64,000 nt of DNA from Microbacterium sp. W4I4 (lineage in GTDB: Bacteria > Actinomycetota > Actinomycetes > Actinomycetales > Microbacteriaceae), in NCBI RefSeq assembly GCF_030816235.1, contig NZ_JAUSXT010000001.1, positions 1,922,001-1,986,000 on the forward strand, read 5' to 3'. Position 1 is the first letter of the stretch. Each line of letters begins with the position of its first letter. Under the pieces are notes generated by a model. That model worked only from the letters and a program-made list of their open reading frames with translations, searched no databases and was not told the DNA's origin. Shown piece after piece: positions 60,760-64,000 of the stretch. The position numbers and the translations under genes are program-made.

Positions 60760-62833
60760 TCAGCCCTGCTTGCTCTGCTTCTTCTTCGCCTTGTGCAGCG
60801 CCTTCTCGGAGAGCGGCGCCGTGCCCGACGCCTCAAGCGCGGCATAGTGCGCGCGGGCCTCGTCCTGACGCTGCTGCTCGATGCCGCTCGCGATGGGTGC
60901 ACGCACGTGCTCGGGCTCGTAGGCGAACGCGCCGACCAGTTCCAGCGCGTGCGGACGCAGCCGTGCGCACAGCCGGTCGATGTAGCTCGAGACGGCGGCG
61001 GCGCGCTGCGTCGACAGGCGCCCGTTGATGAGATGCCAGGCGAGGTGCTTCTCGATCACCGTCAGCCCGAACAGGTCGCGCAACCAGGTGAGCACCGTCT
61101 TGGTCCTGGGGTCGTCGACGCGGTTGACGGCGTCGGTGAACGCCTCCCACATCAGCAGCTCGCCGTGGGCGCGGGCGGCTTCGATCAGCTCGGCCTGGTT
61201 CTCGTTGAAGAGCTTCTCACCGAGGACCTTGTCCTTGCCCGCGGGGCGCAGACGGCCGGCGATGTCAGCGACCATCTGCTGCACGCGCTCGGTGAGCAGC
61301 TCGTGCTGCTGTTCCTCGCGCAGGCCCAGCTCCACTGAGCGCGCGGTCGAGCCGAGGTCGGCGACGGCCTGCCCGAGCGTGCGCAGACCCGCGCCGTGGA
61401 AGACCTTGCCCGCGGTCTGACCGACCGCGTACTTGGCGAGTGCCGCCGCATCCTTACCCGTGAACTGCTGCGCGAAATCCGTCAGCAGTCGCTTGCCGAC
61501 CAGCTGCAGCAGCACGTTGTTGTCGCCCTCGAAAGTCGCGTAGATGTCGAGGTCGGCGCGGAGTCCGACCAGGCGGTTCTCGAACATGTAGCCGGCGCCG
61601 CCGCAGGCTTCACGCGCCTCCTGCAGCGTGTCGAGGGCGTGCCAGGTCGACAGCGGCTTGAGCGCGGCGGCGAGGGTCTCGAGATCCTCCCGGTCGTCGG
61701 GGGTGTCCGTGCGACCGGAGAAGACTCCGTCGAACTTCTGCAGGAACTCGTCGTGCGCGAAGATGTGCGCGTACGTGGTCGCCAGGCGCGGCAGCAGCCG
61801 GCGCTGGTGCTTGCCGTAGTCGAGCAGCACCACCTCCTGCCCGTCGGCGCCGTCGAACTGGCGGCGCTGGGTGGCGTACGTGATCGCGATGTGCAGGCCG
61901 AGAGCGGATGCCCAGGATGCCGCGCCGTCGAGGGAGACGCGCCCCTGCACCAGGGTGCCGAGCATGGTGAAGAAGCGACGGCCGGGGCTGTCGATCGGAC
62001 TGCTGTAGGTGCCCTCGGCGTCGACGTCGCCGTACTTGTTCAGCAGGTTGGTGCGCGGAATGCGCACGTGGTCGAAGGAGAGCCGGCCGTTGTCGATGCC
62101 GTTCAGGCCGCCCTTGAGCCCGTCGTCCTCGCGGGTGACGCCCGGCAGGTCGACGCCGTCCTCGCCGCGCAGCGGCACGTAGAAGCAGTGCACGCCGTGA
62201 TTGACCCCGTTGGTGATCAACTGGGCGAACACCGTCGCCGCGACGCCGTGCAGCGCGGCGTTGCCGAGGAACTCCTTGGTGGCCGCGCGGAACGGGGTGT
62301 TGATGACGAACTCATCGGTCTCGGGATCGAAGGTCGCGGTGGTGGCGGCCGCGGCGACGTCGGAGCCGTGGCCGATCTCGGTCATCGCGAATGCGCCGGG
62401 GATGGAGAGGTCCATGATCCCGGGCAGCCACTTGTCGTGGTGCGGCGCTGTGCCCAGCTGCAGCACGGCGGAGCCGAACAGCCCCCACTGCACACCCCGC
62501 CTTGATCTGCAGGCTGGGGTCAGCGGTCACCATCTCCTCGAACCCGGCGACGTTCGCGCCGTTGCTCTCCTCGCCACCGAATCTTTTCGGGAACGCGCGG
62601 TGCACGGCGCCGTTCTCGACCAGCAGGTGCAGCTGGGTGAGCACGCGCTCGCGGTGGGCGTCCTTGCCGAGGCTGTCGTCACGCCAGAACGCCGGATCCT
62701 TGATCAGCTCGCGCGACTCGCGGCGCGTGTCTGCCCAGGTGCCCATCAGCAGCTCGGTGATGCGCGCGACGTCGACGCTTCCACCTTCAGCGGCGGCGGT
62801 TGCGGCGGTGGATCGGACGGCGGCGTCGACCAT
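60760..62833 (-). pseudogene. Acyl-CoA oxidase/dehydrogenase-like gene with one-base frameshift
   Basis: Two frames together encode a protein of about 690 residues, the size of acyl-CoA oxidases rather than 380-residue dehydrogenases. The N-terminal frame runs MVDAAVRSTAAT to DPSLQIKAG; the second continues with VQWGLFGSAVLQLGT, the flavin-binding AMTEIGHGSDV, and CGGAGYMFENRLVGLRAD with the IYATFEGDNNVLLQ segment typical of the oxidase group. Deleting one base of the four-C run at 62495-62498 joins the frames. The remainder is intact, so error or a fresh mutation is likely. The enzyme would oxidise acyl-CoA in fatty acid breakdown. The ATG at 62833 follows GAGAGGA. Confidence 0.85.
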
Positions 62834-62868
62834 GACGATTCCTCTCAGAACGGAGCGGGGTTGCGTCA

Positions 62869-62897
62869 ATGGTAGGTCTGCGACAAATCAGAGTGAA
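62869..62897 (-). promoter_or_regulatory. Promoter of the acyl-CoA oxidase gene
   Basis: TTCACT (62897-62892) and TACCAT (62874-62869) are spaced by 17 bp on the minus strand, leaving a leader of about 30 nt before the ATG at 62833. Confidence 0.45.
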
Positions 62898-63019
62898 GTC
62901 GTCTGTGCCACTCCGACAATCATCGAGGGGCGCGGGCTCCGGTCGCGTTGTCGCGACCCCACAGCATCCGCCCACACGTCGGCTCACGCCGGGGCGCATC
63001 CGCCTCTCCTCGCCTGCCG

Positions 63020-63070
63020 TGTCTCAGCAGTGGCGGATGCGCAGCGGCGCCAGCCGCCACATCTGAGACA
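63020..63070 (-). terminator. Hairpin downstream of the MFS transporter gene
   Basis: TGTCTCAG pairs with CTGAGACA, then after a 2x2 internal loop GTGGCGG pairs with CCGCCAC around a 17-nt loop. It lies about 110 nt beyond the transporter stop. Confidence 0.5.
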
Positions 63071-63181
63071 CGAGCCTGACCGGGTTCCAGAAGATGCGAC
63101 TGCGCCTCGCCGACACCCGCCCGTTCTGGAACATTGGGCGCGCGAGTCGTGTGAGGACCGCGGCCCCGGCATCCGATCGGC

Positions 63182-64000
63182 TCAGCCGTCGAGGTCCTCG
63201 GCGTCGACGTCCTTGCCCGTCGGGTCCCACTTGATGATCAGCAGCGAGACGAAGCCCACCAGCGGCGCCAGGGCGACGATCCAGAAGACGCCTGTGGACA
63301 GCGATGCGGCCAGCACCGGGAAGAAGACCAGCGAGACGATCGAGAAGACGCGCTTGACCGCCTCGTTGAAGCCGACGCCGACGCCGCGCAGGCGGGTCGG
63401 GTACGAGAGGGTGGCATAGCTCATCAAGTTGGCGCCCGGCCCGCCCGCCTGGGCGAACACGAACGCCGCGAGCATGGCGATCGAGATGAGGACGAGAGCG
63501 CCGGTGGGGATGCCGACCAGGGCGAGCAGCAGTAGGGAGACCGCCTGGATCGCGAAGCCGATGATCGTCATCCGCCGCGCCCCGACACGGTTGATGAGGC
63601 GGACTCCGAGGAGTCCGCCGGCCGCACCGAAGCCGAGGTTGATGACGAGGGCGGAGAGGATCGTCACCAGCGGTCCCTGCTGGAAGAGCATGGCGATGAT
63701 CAGCGGCGTGCCATAGGCGACGGCGTTGTACCCGAAGGTGGAGAACACCGAGACGCAGAGCGCCGCGATCGTGCGCAGCCGATAGCGCGCCGCGAACAGT
63801 TCGCCGTACTGGCGCCAGTGGCCGGTGCGCTTCGCCGTGGTACGGATGGTGTCGGCATCCGCACCCAGTTCGACGTCGAGCCCGTGGTGCGAGCGCATGA
63901 CGTCGACCGCGCCGCGCAGGTCGCCCTGATCGGCCAGCCACTGCGGAGACTCGGCCATGTACTTGCGTCGCACGAGCAGCACGATGATGGCAGGGACCGC
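63182..64000 (-). CDS. MFS transporter (5' part beyond window)
   Basis: The C-terminal 272 or so residues of a major facilitator superfamily permease; the N-terminal half lies outside the window. Visible are the end of a membrane helix with RRKYMAESPQWLADQGD, the central cytoplasmic loop signature of the sugar/metabolite porter group, and about six further membrane helices, with NRVGARRMTIIGFA between two of them and YPTRLRGVGVGFNEAVKRV in the second half. The tail is acidic and cytoplasmic (DPTGKDVDAEDLDG). Metabolite:H+ symport is probable; the substrate cannot be told. Confidence 0.88.
   Translation of the reverse strand, partial: AVPAIIVLLVRRKYMAESPQWLADQGDLRGAVDVMRSHHGLDVELGADADTIRTTAKRTGHWRQYGELFAARYRLRTIAALCVSVFSTFGYNAVAYGTPLIIAMLFQQGPLVTILSALVINLGFGAAGGLLGVRLINRVGARRMTIIGFAIQAVSLLLLALVGIPTGALVLISIAMLAAFVFAQAGGPGANLMSYATLSYPTRLRGVGVGFNEAVKRVFSIVSLVFFPVLAASLSTGVFWIVALAPLVGFVSLLIIKWDPTGKDVDAEDLDG

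Larger units (their letters stand above)
62834..63181. other. 348-bp intergenic region without a supported gene
   Basis: No open frame here has a plausible start, ribosome binding site and codon pattern. The left part carries the acyl-CoA oxidase promoter (62869-62897) and the right part a hairpin (63020-63070) behind the MFS gene. The rest shows nothing recognisable. Confidence 0.6.

Noticed and set aside
63024-63941. Minus-strand open frame of 305 codons
   Set aside because: Shadow in another frame of the MFS transporter; it crosses the intergenic hairpin and has an Arg/Gly-rich composition.

Overview
The window is a high-GC actinobacterial chromosome segment. Frequent GTG starts, ATGA-coupled operons, TAGGCT-type -10 boxes and an actinobacterial type VII secretion (ESX-like) core (EccB, EccC, EccD, mycosin, WXG100 proteins) point to Microbacteriaceae, most likely Microbacterium or a close relative. 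That placement is inference. No rRNA, tRNA, CRISPR array or insertion sequence was seen.

Region 1 (1-17.6 kb) is mostly ordinary chromosome. It starts with a 3'-truncated secreted repeat protein (DUF11/DUF7927-like repeats) next to a LAL/MalT-type LuxR regulator, with helically phased direct repeats between them. Then come an LtrA-like membrane protein, a GT2-GtrA glycosyltransferase, a polar amino acid ABC transporter in which two binding domains are fused to the permease, its ATPase, a glutaredoxin, an aldehyde dehydrogenase, a prolyl aminopeptidase, a zinc metallopeptidase, malate dehydrogenase and a stand-alone resolvase-like domain. Several genes have a -10 box 6-7 nt before ATG and are probably leaderless.

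Region 2 (17.6-36.4 kb) is the secretion locus: a WXG100 pair behind a three-ATPase EccC; a divergent EccD paralogue with an RDD-FHA protein; a cluster of probable substrates and accessory proteins (a GIGPG-rich protein with a C-terminal YxxxD motif, small helical and membrane WXG proteins, an EspC-like coiled-coil protein, a tandem YbaB/EspL-like protein, an FHA-HTH protein, a DUF2510 protein); and a canonical EccD-EccB-MycP operon. EccA and EccE are not visible.

Region 3 (36.5-59.6 kb) is read toward the secretion core: two tandem giant exported proteins (about 2,030 aa, Ig-like domains, five fibronectin III domains and a cysteine-bearing C-terminal tip), then MoxR, DUF58, a transglutaminase-like membrane protein lacking its cysteine, RDD-FHA, PP2C phosphatase, FHA protein, Ser/Thr kinase and a second FHA-HTH protein. 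The eight genes from MoxR on overlap by 1-4 bases. Together with region 2 this looks like a phosphorylation-controlled secretion and surface-stalk system.

Region 4 (59.6-64 kb) holds 3-methyladenine DNA glycosylase I, a cupin, an acyl-CoA oxidase-like gene and a 5'-truncated MFS transporter. The moxR and acyl-CoA oxidase genes each carry a one-base insertion in a G/C homopolymer, which may be sequence error.
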